Source: CAZPXZ01 sp965221505 (lineage in GTDB: Bacteria > Pseudomonadota > Alphaproteobacteria > Rhodobacterales > CAZPXZ01). Taken from it: a stretch of 64,000 bases of DNA. Each line of letters begins with the position of its first letter. The stretch's first letter is position 1. Below the pieces are notes generated by a model. That model did not search any database. It worked only from the letters and a program-made list of their open reading frames with translations, and was not told the DNA's origin. Of this stretch, positions 9,068 to 18,840 are shown one piece after another. The stretch is taken from the NCBI GenBank assembly GCA_965221505.1, contig CBDCSI010000002.1:930001-994000 (forward strand), written 5' to 3'. Both the position numbers and the translations under genes were made by a program.

Positions 9068-10753
9068 TCAGACGACGCGCCCCTCTTCAAGCGGCCAAAG
9101 CTGAGGTGGCACTGGAATCCGGTAGTGACGACTCGCCGCCAAAACAACCGGCCACACTCCGCATTGAACGGCCGAGAGTGTAGTGAAGACCGTTGATGCC
9201 CCGCACTCCGACAGAACCTGCCCGATCATTCGATCATACGTCCGCTCGATCGAGACTCTCTGAACAACCGAACCGTCCACGCCGCTATAAAGCCCCTCCT
9301 CAGTACCTTGGCCAGGATAACAGAGCTGTAGCGTCGAATGTTGGTAATTGGCCGACACGAAGTCCGCCAGATACTCAAGCGTATCGTTGTCCCGAAGAAT
9401 TGCTGCCCATACCGCGAGCGTGGGCATGAGGAGGCTCCCCAATGTAGCCTTTTCTTGATAGCCACGCTCGTCCAACGGGTGTTGTACGAGATCGGCGTAG
9501 TCTTGAAATATACACGGATATGCAGTCTTCGACAAATACGCGAAGGTGATAGTGTGCGCGAGTTGTCGAATCCAATCTCGAATAAATTGATCGCATCCCA
9601 TTCTCTTAAGAAAGAGGCACGCAATATTGATATCAATAGCTTGACTGTCCATAATTGGAGAGTTCAGTATCGGATTGTTATTTATGACATTCATGACACA
9701 CTCCGCGTCCCTTTCTACGCGTCTCTCGACCTCCTTCTTTCCAATTCTCTTGACTATCGCGTTCGGGCGGGACAGACACGCAATCTGCCACAATCCAAAC
9801 GTACCCGCGCGTCCAACAACGTCAAACAATCTACGGTTTATGTCAACAGACGAATGACTCGGTACTGCTGAGCTAAGTCCGTGAAGCACAGCTGCACTCT
9901 GTCTTACATGCTGCGCGAAATATTCCTCCGCAATCGCAAGGTGCAACGCGATAAGGCGTTCAATGCAATCACTTAGATTACTCTTCCTTTTTGCACGCAC
10001 GAGTGTTGCCTTCGCAATCTCCCAGCCAACGAGAATGGCCCTTTCACTGCAAAGATATGCGGCTTCCAGATTATCGCAATCACGTGCCCACACGAACACA
10101 ATCCAAAGAGCTACATACACTTGACGTATTGCCTTAAGGCGATCAGCGTTTTTTGGTTCGCATGATTCTCGGACATTCTCTAACAGCGCGCAGAAGTACT
10201 GAAACCCAATCTCTGGCTCATCTACAAGCGCCACGGCCTTACGAAGATTAGAACGCGATGAATCCGGCAGTGTGTTCTCAGCAAGTACTCCGGTAAGCAA
10301 TAAGGCGGCCAATTTGTCGCCATTCCATATCTTAATTGTCAACCCGTCCCTTTCATGCGTTTCAATGTAGCCGTTGACATACTCCCTGACGCCTTCGTGG
10401 ATTTCGCCTCCAAGGCAAATGACGACAACGATTGGTAGGTGTTTGTAGCGTTTCGGTACGTGGTTCCCAACGTACACGTCCAGCACTTGATTGAGGGACG
10501 GGCGAAGGGTATTCATGCCGTTATCCCAATTGCTCCGCTTTAGGTCTCCTGGCTTGATAGTAACTAGGTACAATACCTGCGCTCCGTCTTCCCGAGGCCC
10601 GATGGCCACAACGTCTACTCCGAATTGCCTGTTTCCGCGGGTGGGCCTGGAGAGTACGTTCATTCCGAGTTCGGAAAGCAAGTCTGGCAAAATCGCGTCC
10701 AGCTCTTCCCTCTCTCTTATAGAAGCGAGGTATTGCGCGACAATTAGTTTCAT
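9068..10753 (-). CDS. unrecognised protein with PD-(D/E)XK nuclease-like N-terminus
   Basis: 561 residues, no family recognised as a whole. The first ~150 residues look like a restriction-endonuclease fold: a helix with acidic residues (REREELD), FGVDVVAIG placing Asp near 46, LYLVTIKPGD placing Lys near 67, and SLNQVLDV with Gln near 88, followed by a VVVICLG strand. This is the E-D-x-x-K-Q order of Mrr/Hjc-like nucleases, with Thr in place of the usual Glu/Gln before the Lys. The remainder is mostly helical and unassigned. The ATG overlaps the stop of the upstream gene (ATGA at 10750-10753), so both are made together. The gene is visibly AT-richer than its neighbours, which suggests recent transfer. 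A nuclease effector role is inference. Confidence 0.8.
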   Translation of the reverse strand: MKLIVAQYLASIREREELDAILPDLLSELGMNVLSRPTRGNRQFGVDVVAIGPREDGAQVLYLVTIKPGDLKRSNWDNGMNTLRPSLNQVLDVYVGNHVPKRYKHLPIVVVICLGGEIHEGVREYVNGYIETHERDGLTIKIWNGDKLAALLLTGVLAENTLPDSSRSNLRKAVALVDEPEIGFQYFCALLENVRESCEPKNADRLKAIRQVYVALWIVFVWARDCDNLEAAYLCSERAILVGWEIAKATLVRAKRKSNLSDCIERLIALHLAIAEEYFAQHVRQSAAVLHGLSSAVPSHSSVDINRRLFDVVGRAGTFGLWQIACLSRPNAIVKRIGKKEVERRVERDAECVMNVINNNPILNSPIMDSQAIDINIACLFLKRMGCDQFIRDWIRQLAHTITFAYLSKTAYPCIFQDYADLVQHPLDERGYQEKATLGSLLMPTLAVWAAILRDNDTLEYLADFVSANYQHSTLQLCYPGQGTEEGLYSGVDGSVVQRVSIERTYDRMIGQVLSECGASTVFTTLSAVQCGVWPVVLAASRHYRIPVPPQLWPLEEGRVV

Positions 10754-12480
10754 TCCGGAGAGCCCTCTGACCTAAACTGACTTATTGCATTCGCGAATCC
10801 TACAGGATCGATCGCTTTTAACCAGGGGTACTTCAGGTTTATTTCAACAGTGCTCATGGCTATCTCCTGACGAACAGGCGCACTGTCCCTGGAGCTCTGA
10901 GTATAGACTACGGCCGAGGTACCGTATAGTAGGGTCTCCACCTTGCCAATCAACGGGAGTATTGCCTCTTCCTCAGCCATTCTCTCGACGGAACGCTTCT
11001 CTTCTGCCCAGCGGATCTGTTGCACGTAAAGCTCCCGATCGCTCGGCCGAAACGCTGCGCACGTTCTCAAACGTTCAAGCGGCTCCTTATACGCTGTCAG
11101 TCGAGACGAGAGCCTTTCGACGGAGGCTCTTGCGCTATCGTGTTCCTCAATCGCGCACTGAAATAACGCAATCGCGCTGAAATAGTTTAGCAGAAAATGA
11201 TTGAACACCAAGTCCTCCAGCTCCCCCCTTTCACTATCCGGCACCGCTCTGAGGCAGGCCAAGAGAAGCGCTGCGGTACCCTGCTCATTCCCAAGAAGGT
11301 ATCCGAGCACCTTCCGCGCGAGGTATGGGACCCAGCGTGGGAGGAGGGAGAAGGTGCGGAGGTCGATGTCGAATTCTGCTGTCGTTTCGTGGACTGGCAG
11401 AAAATTCTTAGCGGCTGTGCAGAGTCGAGTGTTTCCAGTAAGGAGCAACGAGACCACATACCATCCGGCAACTCTTCCCGGCCCGCCGGCCAATGAACGT
11501 CTGAAGCAATCGAGACTATCGGCATCCACCGATCGGTGCTCACACGTAAGCAGAGCTCTGAGAAATCCGAATATGCGCTGACGATCACGGTCCAGGTCCC
11601 ATGAAGCGAGAATTGAGTCAATCACGCTGACTGTCGCTTTCTCGTCGGAGCAAATCACTGTAAGTGCATCGAAGGAGCGGTCAATCATATTTTCGGTATA
11701 ATATTGCGCGTAATCCAGCAAGCCCATTGCAATAGCCATTCGAGTAGCGGAATTTGTTTCTTGGCACGCTAGTTCTAGCAAGGTTTGCACTCTCTCGACG
11801 TGGCGGGGTTGATCCTGAGAGAGAATCTTGATTGCGGACTCTAGTGCGAAACCGGGTTCTAGCGTGAACTGAGGTGACAGAATTGCGTCCTTCAGTCGTT
11901 GGAATACTCGGTCAGCAACGCTCTTCGTATCGCTGAGGGGAATGTATCCGAGCACTATTAGCGCACTGAGTCGGGTCGATTCATACGTAGATCTGCAAAG
12001 CTCTAAAGCCTTTTGCGTTGCTTGATTCACGTCGTGAGCGGCGTATGCTAGGAGGTGAAAGCGCATGAACACCGCTGGTATTTCCTTTCGGTCGAACACT
12101 AGGAAGTGGCCACGCTCGATTCTTTCAGGGTCCTTTTTCAACCACTCGCTAAAGGCTTCCGGGACGAGAAATGCCGCCCCGTCATCAGCCACCTTCTCGT
12201 GTAAGACGATACAGGCGGTGAGGACAGCGTCGACGGAGCAATCAAGATTCGGCAGTACTGTGCAGAATTCTCGTAGGAATTGGAACAACTCTATTCCAGT
12301 GAGAGAATCCGGAATGCCGGCTGCGACGGCCCCTACGAAGTCAACCTTCTTGGCATTGTGTAGTTCAGTAAGTGTACGATGAAGGCATTCTCTCTCATCA
12401 GCAGGCACATCGGCTATTGCTGATAGTAGTCTTTCCGAAGATCCGGCGCAAAGTAACCTATCGCGAAGCGTCATTGTCAT
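10750..12480 (-). CDS. helical-repeat protein partnered with the nuclease-like gene
   Basis: 576 residues from the ATG at 12480 (MTMTLRDRLL), preceded by an AAGAGAAG ribosome-binding stretch. A second ATG two codons later is possible. It contains no recognisable enzymatic motif. The sequence is a long run of leucine/alanine-rich helices (for example TRLSALIVLGYIPL, TRMAIAMGLLDYAQYY, GWYVVSLLLTG) that read like HEAT/ARM-type repeats. It overlaps the downstream nuclease-like gene by 4 bp. Base composition is lower in GC than the flanks. Paired helical scaffold plus nuclease is a common architecture in anti-phage systems, where the repeat protein senses or scaffolds. That role is inferred from layout only. 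Confidence 0.75.
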   Translation of the reverse strand: MTMTLRDRLLCAGSSERLLSAIADVPADERECLHRTLTELHNAKKVDFVGAVAAGIPDSLTGIELFQFLREFCTVLPNLDCSVDAVLTACIVLHEKVADDGAAFLVPEAFSEWLKKDPERIERGHFLVFDRKEIPAVFMRFHLLAYAAHDVNQATQKALELCRSTYESTRLSALIVLGYIPLSDTKSVADRVFQRLKDAILSPQFTLEPGFALESAIKILSQDQPRHVERVQTLLELACQETNSATRMAIAMGLLDYAQYYTENMIDRSFDALTVICSDEKATVSVIDSILASWDLDRDRQRIFGFLRALLTCEHRSVDADSLDCFRRSLAGGPGRVAGWYVVSLLLTGNTRLCTAAKNFLPVHETTAEFDIDLRTFSLLPRWVPYLARKVLGYLLGNEQGTAALLLACLRAVPDSERGELEDLVFNHFLLNYFSAIALFQCAIEEHDSARASVERLSSRLTAYKEPLERLRTCAAFRPSDRELYVQQIRWAEEKRSVERMAEEEAILPLIGKVETLLYGTSAVVYTQSSRDSAPVRQEIAMSTVEINLKYPWLKAIDPVGFANAISQFRSEGSPE

Positions 12481-12568
12481 TCGAGCTTCTCTTGAGGGGA
12501 GATAAAGGAAGGGAGCCCTAGCCGGACATGGTCGATCTTGCGCATCTTGCGTATGACCTGCGTCCGAT

Positions 12569-12597
12569 GCTAGAATGCCTGCGGCAGGCGTTCTAGC
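12569..12597. repeat. palindrome, 14-bp arms, upstream of the helical-repeat gene
   Basis: GCTAGAATGCCTGC and GCAGGCGTTCTAGC flank a single central base with one imperfect pair. It lies about 90 bp upstream of the start codon of the minus-strand two-gene unit. It could be an operator for that unit, a transcription stop from upstream, or the terminal structure of a lost element. No T-run follows on either strand, which argues against a simple terminator. Confidence 0.6.
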
Positions 12598-12773
12598 AAC
12601 CGCCATTGCCGCACGGGCGTCACTGTTGCCCGACTCACGCGAAATGCCGACGCGATCTTCGAATCGATCTTCGAGCCATCCTGCCCTCGTTCGCCTGCGG
12701 GCAGGACAGTATGCGCGTGGTACCGCTTGTGAGTCGCCCCGTTGCCGTGGATCAATGTGACTAACCTCTTCAC
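12570..12773 (-). pseudogene. possible transposase helix-turn-helix remnant
   Basis: A short reverse frame contains HTVLPAGERGQD and KIASAFRVSRATV, which resembles the N-terminal helix-turn-helix of IS630-type transposases (pattern: aligned start helix, then a GVSRATVERVR-like recognition helix). Only this fragment exists, with no DDE domain. If real, it marks the edge of the island. The match is by memory of the motif and is weak. Confidence 0.35.
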
Positions 12774-13340
12774 GCACCTCCTCCGAACGACAAGTCTGCT
12801 AGAAAGTCCAGCCGTCCTGTTCCTTCCTCAGACTTCGACTTCTCTGCCAGCACTCATACGGTTTCGCTCCCAGCATAGGGCTCATCTGGTAAGCGCTTGT
12901 TGTGGTTGCTCCAGAAACTGCATACCATATCCTGAGACCCTGGTCAAGCTCCCAGTTCTGAGTAACTCGTCGCATTCCAGCCAACAGACTCCATCACTTC
13001 TTCGATGTCAGACCAAGTTCCCCTGAATTCACACCCGCGACTTGGTCCGCCGTAGACACCGGTAAAGGATCAGGCAGCGACCGGCGGGAACGCCCTGTCT
13101 CAGGTGCAGCCCTGTGCCGTCCATTCCACCGTATCGCGACACAGAGAATCGGCAGGCACGCACCGCGAATCCGCAGACCCATCGCTCCAGCTGGAGAACT
13201 CGGGCGCCCCGCTGTCCGCACAGGGGACTTGCCCCGAGGGAGAATCGGATCTTGCTCCGGTGGAGCACTCCTAACCGGCAGCGCAAGTGCCCAAATGACG
13301 GAGTCCCCACCGGGCTCGTTCATGTACCGGGCATCCGGAT

Positions 13341-14156
13341 TCACGGACGCTCGCAAAACTCCACCTGCCGTAGGCGGGCGCCGCCCAACAGCATCTCGGC
13401 CGCCTGGCGCGGAAGCAGGCGGATTTCGTTAATTCCCCTGCCAAGACTGGTCCACCGCCTGCGCCAACCACGCGGTTTCGCCGTGCCGCCGACGGTCCAG
13501 GTGTCGGAGCTGTACGGGACCGCGTATTGGGTGGCCATGCCGGGGTTCACGATGACAGGACGCAACGCTCGGCACAATCCTGATACGGTGGCGTTGAACA
13601 GCAGGTGATCTACCGGAATCGCGATTTCGCCCGTTGCGGCAAGCATTCGCGCCGCCCCTGCGCGGGACAGCAGATACGCGCCCGTTCCCCCGTGGCGCGA
13701 GCGCAAAGGATGAAGACGCCTTCCCGTCGGCGTTCGACCGACGCAGCGGCCGAGGAGCAGGCGGGACGGTCCGGGATTGTACTTCTCGAGCTTGATCAGA
13801 TCGGCTCCCTCCGGAATCCATTCGCAGTCCTGCAGCAATGCGGCGAAGTCGGACGACACGAATATGTCGTCTTCGAGAATGGCCGCATGTGACGTATCTC
13901 CGTCCAGCAACCTCTGCCATGCCCACACGTGGCTCACCGTGCAAGCCCGATGGCCTCGGGCGACCGCCCCGAGGGGACCGCTGGCCCTCGTGACCCGGTC
14001 CAGCACCGCGTCCTCGATTGAGAGACCGTCACAGGCTTCCAGGCGTTCGAACCCGACGCCGCGCTCGGAGAGGTGCCGGGAGACACGCTCCAGGCGATCC
14101 GGACGCCGAGCGAGATTGATCAGAAAGGCCGGAACGGGCTGGTGTGAACCGGACAT
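13341..14156 (-). CDS. glycosyltransferase family 25 (LPS/LOS) protein
   Basis: 271 residues starting MSGSHQPVPAFLINLARRPDR from the ATG at 14156. The N-terminal INLARRPDRLERV motif, HVWAWQRLL and the metal-binding AILEDDIFVS are diagnostic of GT25, which transfers hexoses onto lipooligosaccharide or other glycans. Upstream codons in the same frame are arginine-rich and not family-like, so they are excluded. Two further GT25 genes lie at 18978 and 19854, and ugd is between them, pointing to surface polysaccharide assembly. Confidence 0.9.
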   Translation of the reverse strand: MSGSHQPVPAFLINLARRPDRLERVSRHLSERGVGFERLEACDGLSIEDAVLDRVTRASGPLGAVARGHRACTVSHVWAWQRLLDGDTSHAAILEDDIFVSSDFAALLQDCEWIPEGADLIKLEKYNPGPSRLLLGRCVGRTPTGRRLHPLRSRHGGTGAYLLSRAGAARMLAATGEIAIPVDHLLFNATVSGLCRALRPVIVNPGMATQYAVPYSSDTWTVGGTAKPRGWRRRWTSLGRGINEIRLLPRQAAEMLLGGARLRQVEFCERP

Positions 14157-14796
14157 CCGTAATTTCCTCGGAAGACGGCGGAGAGCAGCCCGGACTACAT
14201 CGCATCGAAACCGCCCGGCCCGCCGTCGCGTTCGCCGACGCACGATTTCGGGTCCACCCCCTTGCGGATCCGGTGCTGCCCCTGACTGCCCCTTGTACCA
14301 TTTTCAGCAGGAGCTGGCCTCGCGGACGGGCGCTCCCGCTCCGGGCCGCCATGCGCATACCGGTTCCGACTGAGACGTCAACCCCGCGCGCCGTGCGTCG
14401 CGATCTGATTCCGTGCCGCCGATCCAGGCGGCAGTCCTCCTCGAATCCGCCGCAATCTGCGCCGTATGCGGGCGACCAGGGGCACATCCGCCGGTCGCCG
14501 GGTTGATTTCGCCATAATTGCTCGAACGAGAACACTTGCGAAGCGGCTTCGACGCTCCTTTATTCACTGCGGGACACCTGATCGAACGGAGCCGGCGCCC
14601 GCGCGCGCTGCGTCGCCCGCTGCAGAGCGCCTGCGGCAGTGGCGGCTCGCGGCCATGCGGGCCGGGCGCGGACTCCGTTCGGTCGCAGGATTCGCCTTGC
14701 CCTTCCGGCACGAGCGACGGATGCCGCCGGGCGCGGTTCGCAAGGCGCGGGTCCCGAATCGTCGGTGAGGCGAGCACGAACCATCAGGAGGTCAGA
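14157..14796. other. 640-bp divergent intergenic region
   Basis: Separates the minus-strand GT25 gene and the plus-strand protease. No protein-like reading frame convinced me. The AT-richer patch near 14500-14525 (TTGATTTCGCCATAATTG) could hold promoter elements, but spacing is not canonical. Confidence 0.4.
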
Positions 14797-16182
14797 ATGA
14801 ACCATCGGGCTCTTTCGCTAGTCGTGGCCGGACTCTTCGCAGTCGGATCCCTGACCGCCGCGGCACAGGTTCCGCTGGACAAGATCGGCACGGACGAGCG
14901 GGGCATACCCACCCTCGCGCCGCTCCTCGAGGCGGCGATCCCCGCGGTCGTCAACATCTCCGTCGAAGGGAAACCGTTCGAAGGCGGTTCACCGCTGTTT
15001 CAGGATCCTTTCTTTCGCAGATTCTTCGGCGACCAGCCAAACCAGCTCCCTCCGAGGCAAGGGAGCGGTTCTGGCGTGATCATCGACGCAGAGACAGGCC
15101 ATGTCCTGACCAACGCACACGTGATCGAGGACAGCGAGAGCATTACCGTCACCCTGCATGACGGTCGCTCGTTCGAGGCGGAGGTCGTCGGCCGCGACGA
15201 ACCGACGGACGTAGCGCTCCTCAGAATCGATGCCGACGATCTGACGGAGTTGGAGTTCGGCGACTCGGACGAGTTGCGCGTGGGCGACTTCGTGGTCGCG
15301 ATCGGCAACCCCTTCGGCCTCGGCCAGACCGTAACCTCGGGAATCGTCAGCGCCCTGGGAAGGTCCGGGATCAATCCCGCGGGCTACGAGGATTTCATTC
15401 AGACGGACGCCTCCATCAACCCCGGCAACTCGGGCGGAGCCCTGATTACCCTGGAAGGAAAGCTGGTCGGCCTGAATACGGCCATCATCACTCCTTCGCG
15501 GGGCAACGTCGGGATCGGATTTGCGGTGCCGACTTCCATGGTCCGTCCGGTCATGGAGCAGCTGATCGAGTACGGGGTGGTGCAGCGCGGACGGTTGGGA
15601 GTCATGATCCAGGATCTGAATTCGGAACTGGCCGAGGCTCTCGACATCGACGCCGAGAGCGGCGCCGTCGTCGTCGAGGTGTCGAAGGGATCCGCCGCGG
15701 AGGATGCCGGTCTCGAAGCGGGCGACGTGATCACGGAACTCGACGGCGAAGCGGTAGAGGGGGCATCCGACCTGCGGCAGCGGATCGGCATGATGCGCGC
15801 AGGAGTCGAGGTCGAACTCGAGGTAATCCGGCGAGACGGGGTGAAGGCCGGCGTCAGGGCCGTTCTGGACGAGTTGCCGGTCGCGCCCATTGCCGAAGAG
15901 TCTGAGTCGAGCGCGCGCGCCTTGGCGGGCGCCCAGTTTGGGGAGCTACAGCCAGGTACGCCAGGGTTCGACGAGGTCGAGGGCGTGGCCGTCTTTCGGG
16001 TCGAGCCCGGCAGCGCCGCCGAAGAGGCGGGCCTGCGGGAGGGGGACGTGGTCGTCGCGGTGAACAACCGCACGGTTTCTTCCCTGGATGCGTTCTTCGA
16101 CGAAATCGAGGATGCGACGGGGGTGATCGCCCTGACCGTCTGGCGTGACGGCAACAAGCTGTTCATGATCCTGCCGTCCTGA
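14797..16182 (+). CDS. degP: periplasmic serine protease, DegP/HtrA family
   Basis: 461 residues. A signal peptide (MNHRALSLVVAGLFAVGS, cleavage near AAA-QV at 23-24) sends it to the periplasm. The trypsin-like domain has His108 in LTNAHVIED, Asp138 in PTDVALLRID and Ser212 in NPGNSGGALI. Two PDZ domains follow (about 290-380 and 385-461), matching the Do/DegQ layout. It degrades or refolds misfolded envelope proteins. The start codon has a perfect AGGAGG site. Transcribed alone, divergent from GT25 and convergent with ugd. Confidence 0.95.
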   Translation: MNHRALSLVVAGLFAVGSLTAAAQVPLDKIGTDERGIPTLAPLLEAAIPAVVNISVEGKPFEGGSPLFQDPFFRRFFGDQPNQLPPRQGSGSGVIIDAETGHVLTNAHVIEDSESITVTLHDGRSFEAEVVGRDEPTDVALLRIDADDLTELEFGDSDELRVGDFVVAIGNPFGLGQTVTSGIVSALGRSGINPAGYEDFIQTDASINPGNSGGALITLEGKLVGLNTAIITPSRGNVGIGFAVPTSMVRPVMEQLIEYGVVQRGRLGVMIQDLNSELAEALDIDAESGAVVVEVSKGSAAEDAGLEAGDVITELDGEAVEGASDLRQRIGMMRAGVEVELEVIRRDGVKAGVRAVLDELPVAPIAEESESSARALAGAQFGELQPGTPGFDEVEGVAVFRVEPGSAAEEAGLREGDVVVAVNNRTVSSLDAFFDEIEDATGVIALTVWRDGNKLFMILPS

Positions 16183-16482
16183 TTGGCCGCGGCACGCTAA
16201 ACGAGACTGGTTGCGGGGGCCGGATCGGCCTCCGCTTCCGTCCTCCGGCCGCCACCCGGTTCGGTCTCGCGCCGCGCGGGTCCCGCAACCGGCGCTGCGC
16301 CTCAGGGATCGCTTTCCCGGGCGGTGGGGAAGCGCGAGCCGAGCCGTCTCGTTCCGCACTGGCCGCGAGGAACGAGATCGGGCGTCCCGGCCTGCGGGGC
16401 GCTCGCTGACTCACGCGGCGCTGCGGCGCCTGTCGAAGCGACGCGTGACGGCTTGACGCGGCAAGCCGCGCTCGCGGACGGA
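16183..16482. other. 300-bp convergent intergenic region
   Basis: Between the ends of degP and ugd. No gene or clear T-run terminator hairpin seen. Confidence 0.4.
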
Positions 16483-17808
16483 CTACGGCACCCCCACGCC
16501 ACGGTAACGAATTCCGGCCCGCCGCATCGCTCTCGGACGGAATACGTTGCGCATGTCAATGACGACAGGCTGCTTCATCCGCTCCCGGAAGGACCGCGGC
16601 TCCATGCCGCGAAACTCGTTCCACTCGGTAAGGAGGAGCGCGGCGTCCGCCCGATCGATCGCTTCCTCCGCGCTTGCGGCGAACTCGACGCCCTCGAACT
16701 CGGGCAAACTGGCCGCCACCGCGTTCGCCACCGGATCGTAGGCGGCTACATGGGCACCGCGGGACCTGAGATCCGCCACAACGACCCGGCTGACCGCTTC
16801 GCGCATGTCGTCGGTCTCCGGCTTGAAGGCTAGTCCGAGCACGGCAATGCGCCGCCCGCGTATCTCTCCTCCGAGCGCTTCGGCCACGCGGTCCGCGATC
16901 CGCTTCCGACGGTCCTCGTTCGCTGCCTGCACGGCCTCGACGATTCGCTGCGGGGCGTCATGATGCCGTCCCGCCTCCGCCAGCGCGGCGACGTCCTTCG
17001 GCAGGCAGCTGCCGCCGAACCCGGGCCCGGGATGCAGAAACTTCGCCCCGATTCGCCGGTCCATGCCGAGGCCGCGCGCGACGTCGGTCACGTCGGCGCC
17101 GACCCGCTCGCAGAGATCGGCGATCTCGTTGATGAAGGTCACCTTGGTCGCCAGGAATCCGTTTGTCGCATATTTGATCAGCTCGGCCGTCTCCCGGTCC
17201 GTGCGCAGAACTGGCACGTCGCGCAGGCTGAGCGAACCGTAGAGCTCGGAGAGCGTGCTCCAGGCGGCGTTGGTCTGGACGCCGAGCACGACGCGGTCAG
17301 GGCGAAGAAAGTCCTCGATCGCCGAACCCTCGCGCAGGAACTCCGGGTTGGACGCCACGTCGTAGTCCTCTCCGCATTCGAGATCCGGCCGCTCCTCTCC
17401 CAGGATTTTCTCGACCCTACGGGACGTGCCGACGGGAACGGTGGACTTGGTCACGATCAGCGACCGTTCGCCGGGCCGGAGAATGCCGGCGACTTGGCGC
17501 ACCGCCGTCTCCAGCGCACCGAGATCCGCCTGTCCGCCGCTCGCCTGCCGCGGCGTTCCGACGGCGAGGAAGATCACCAGCGCAGAACTGGCGTCGGCCG
17601 TCGCTCCGGTGAACGTCAAGCGTCCGGCGGCGATATTTCGCTCCGCCAGTTGCGCAAGCCCCGGCTCGAAGAACGGAATGTCTCCGGCCCTTAGCGCGTC
17701 GAGACGACGGGGGTCGGCTTCGACGCAGACGACCTCGGAGCCGAATTCCGAGAAGCAGGCTGCGGATACCAAGCCGACATATCCGGCGCCTATCATGGCG
17801 ATACGCAT
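16483..17808 (-). CDS. ugd: UDP-glucose 6-dehydrogenase
   Basis: 441 residues, full family length. It starts MRIAMIGAGYVGLVSAACFS (NAD-binding GxGYVG). It contains VTKSTVPVGTSRRVE, NPEFLREGSAIEDF and the catalytic cysteine in GPGFGGSCLPKD (Cys268), and ends with the C-terminal UDP-binding domain (LAFKPETDDMRE). It oxidises UDP-glucose twice to UDP-glucuronate with 2 NAD+. The product feeds glucuronate-containing capsule, exopolysaccharide or LPS, consistent with the GT25 genes on either side. The ATG at 17808 is chosen over the longer open frame because the Rossmann fold begins there. Confidence 0.96.
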   Translation of the reverse strand: MRIAMIGAGYVGLVSAACFSEFGSEVVCVEADPRRLDALRAGDIPFFEPGLAQLAERNIAAGRLTFTGATADASSALVIFLAVGTPRQASGGQADLGALETAVRQVAGILRPGERSLIVTKSTVPVGTSRRVEKILGEERPDLECGEDYDVASNPEFLREGSAIEDFLRPDRVVLGVQTNAAWSTLSELYGSLSLRDVPVLRTDRETAELIKYATNGFLATKVTFINEIADLCERVGADVTDVARGLGMDRRIGAKFLHPGPGFGGSCLPKDVAALAEAGRHHDAPQRIVEAVQAANEDRRKRIADRVAEALGGEIRGRRIAVLGLAFKPETDDMREAVSRVVVADLRSRGAHVAAYDPVANAVAASLPEFEGVEFAASAEEAIDRADAALLLTEWNEFRGMEPRSFRERMKQPVVIDMRNVFRPRAMRRAGIRYRGVGVP

Positions 17809-18384
17809 GAACCCTGTCCTCCGACCGGGAATTCTGACTGGCACAGGGTCCCCGGGCGGACCGTGTGCGGCAAGGGGCGGTCGGGACCGCAGTGCGAGGA
17901 CGGCTTCGCGTCCGCAGAATCGTCTCGTGTCCGGGTCGGTGAAGGTAGCGAACCGCACGAATTCATGCCAGCGAAGCGCCGCTCTGACGCGGATCGATCT
18001 CAGCGGCAGCACGGCTCCGTGAGGTCAGGCCGGCGACGAAGCCGGATCGTCAACCGCCCGACAAGGTCATTCTTGGGGAGCGGTCCCGCCCGCCGCTTCG
18101 TGGCGTATCCGCGTCCGGGGCATGACCTCCCGCATCGCCGACCGGCGGATTGCAGCTGCGGCCGTGAGTACGGGCGCTTCCGCCCTTCCTACACGATTGC
18201 GCGACCTGCCGAACGCCCCGGCGGAGAGCCGGGATCGCAGATCGGGACGGCGGCAGCTGCGGCGATTCGGGGCGCGGCGGCCTGACGGCGGATCGTTCCG
18301 TCGCTATTCTGGCCCTCGGCGGCGACCGGCCTCGACGCTCTCGTACGCCTCCCCGGCAACCCGAACAACAACGGCAGGTGCAAC
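17809..18384. other. 576-bp divergent intergenic region
   Basis: Between ugd and ytoQ starts. Several overlapping open frames exist only because of high GC; none looks like a protein. It must contain the promoters of both genes, but I could not define them. Confidence 0.4.
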
Positions 18385-18840
18385 ATGGAATGGGTAGTCT
18401 ATCTTTCCGGCGAGATTCACACCGACTGGCGCGAGACGATCGTAAGGGAGACCACGATCGTCCGCCTTCCGGTCCAGTTTACATTCCCGGTCACCGACCA
18501 CGCCGCATCGGACCGTTGCGGCGCAGCGATCCTGGGAGCCGAAGAGAACAAGTTCTGGCATGACCACAAGGGCGCGAAGCTGAATGCGATTCGCACCCGA
18601 ACGCTGATCGAAAGCGCGGATATCGTCGTGGTCCGTTTCGGCGACCGTTATCGGCAGTGGAACACGGCGTTCGAAGCGGGAATGGCGGCAGCATTGGAGA
18701 AACCGATGATTGTCATCCATTCGCCGGAACACGCGCATGCCCTGAAGGAAATAGACGCGGCCGCGCTTGCGGTAGCGGAGGATCCGCATCAGGTGGCACA
18801 GATCCTCGTCTACGTGATTCGAGGCAAGCTGCCGGCCTGA
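18385..18840 (+). CDS. ytoQ: YtoQ family protein
   Basis: 151 residues, the standard length of this family. It begins MEWVVYLSGEIHTDWRE and continues FPVTDHAASDRCG, GAKLNAIRTRT and WNTAFEAGMAAALEKP, which is the conserved YtoQ pattern. The fold resembles nucleoside deoxyribosyltransferases (the GEIHTDWR and FEAGMAA elements), but no activity is established in the family as far as I know. It is a stand-alone gene here. Confidence 0.9.
   Translation: MEWVVYLSGEIHTDWRETIVRETTIVRLPVQFTFPVTDHAASDRCGAAILGAEENKFWHDHKGAKLNAIRTRTLIESADIVVVRFGDRYRQWNTAFEAGMAAALEKPMIVIHSPEHAHALKEIDAAALAVAEDPHQVAQILVYVIRGKLPA

Larger units (their letters stand above)
12481..13340. other. 860-bp region without an intact gene, containing remnants
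   Basis: Between the helical-repeat gene and the GT25 gene. It holds the palindrome at 12569-12597, a possible transposase remnant at 12570-12773 and a 61-codon reverse frame at 12799-12984 (KPYECWQRSRSLR) that may be the end of a lost gene. The left part shares the lower GC of the island; from about 13030 the composition returns to that of the chromosome. Confidence 0.5.

Noticed and set aside
10491..10775. Plus-strand frame opposite the nuclease-like gene
   Set aside because: No motif or ribosome site; the minus-strand gene has coupled translation and a recognisable fold pattern.
17863..18397. Plus-strand open frames between ugd and ytoQ
   Set aside because: Composition is typical of chance frames in GC-rich DNA, with no ribosome site or family resemblance.
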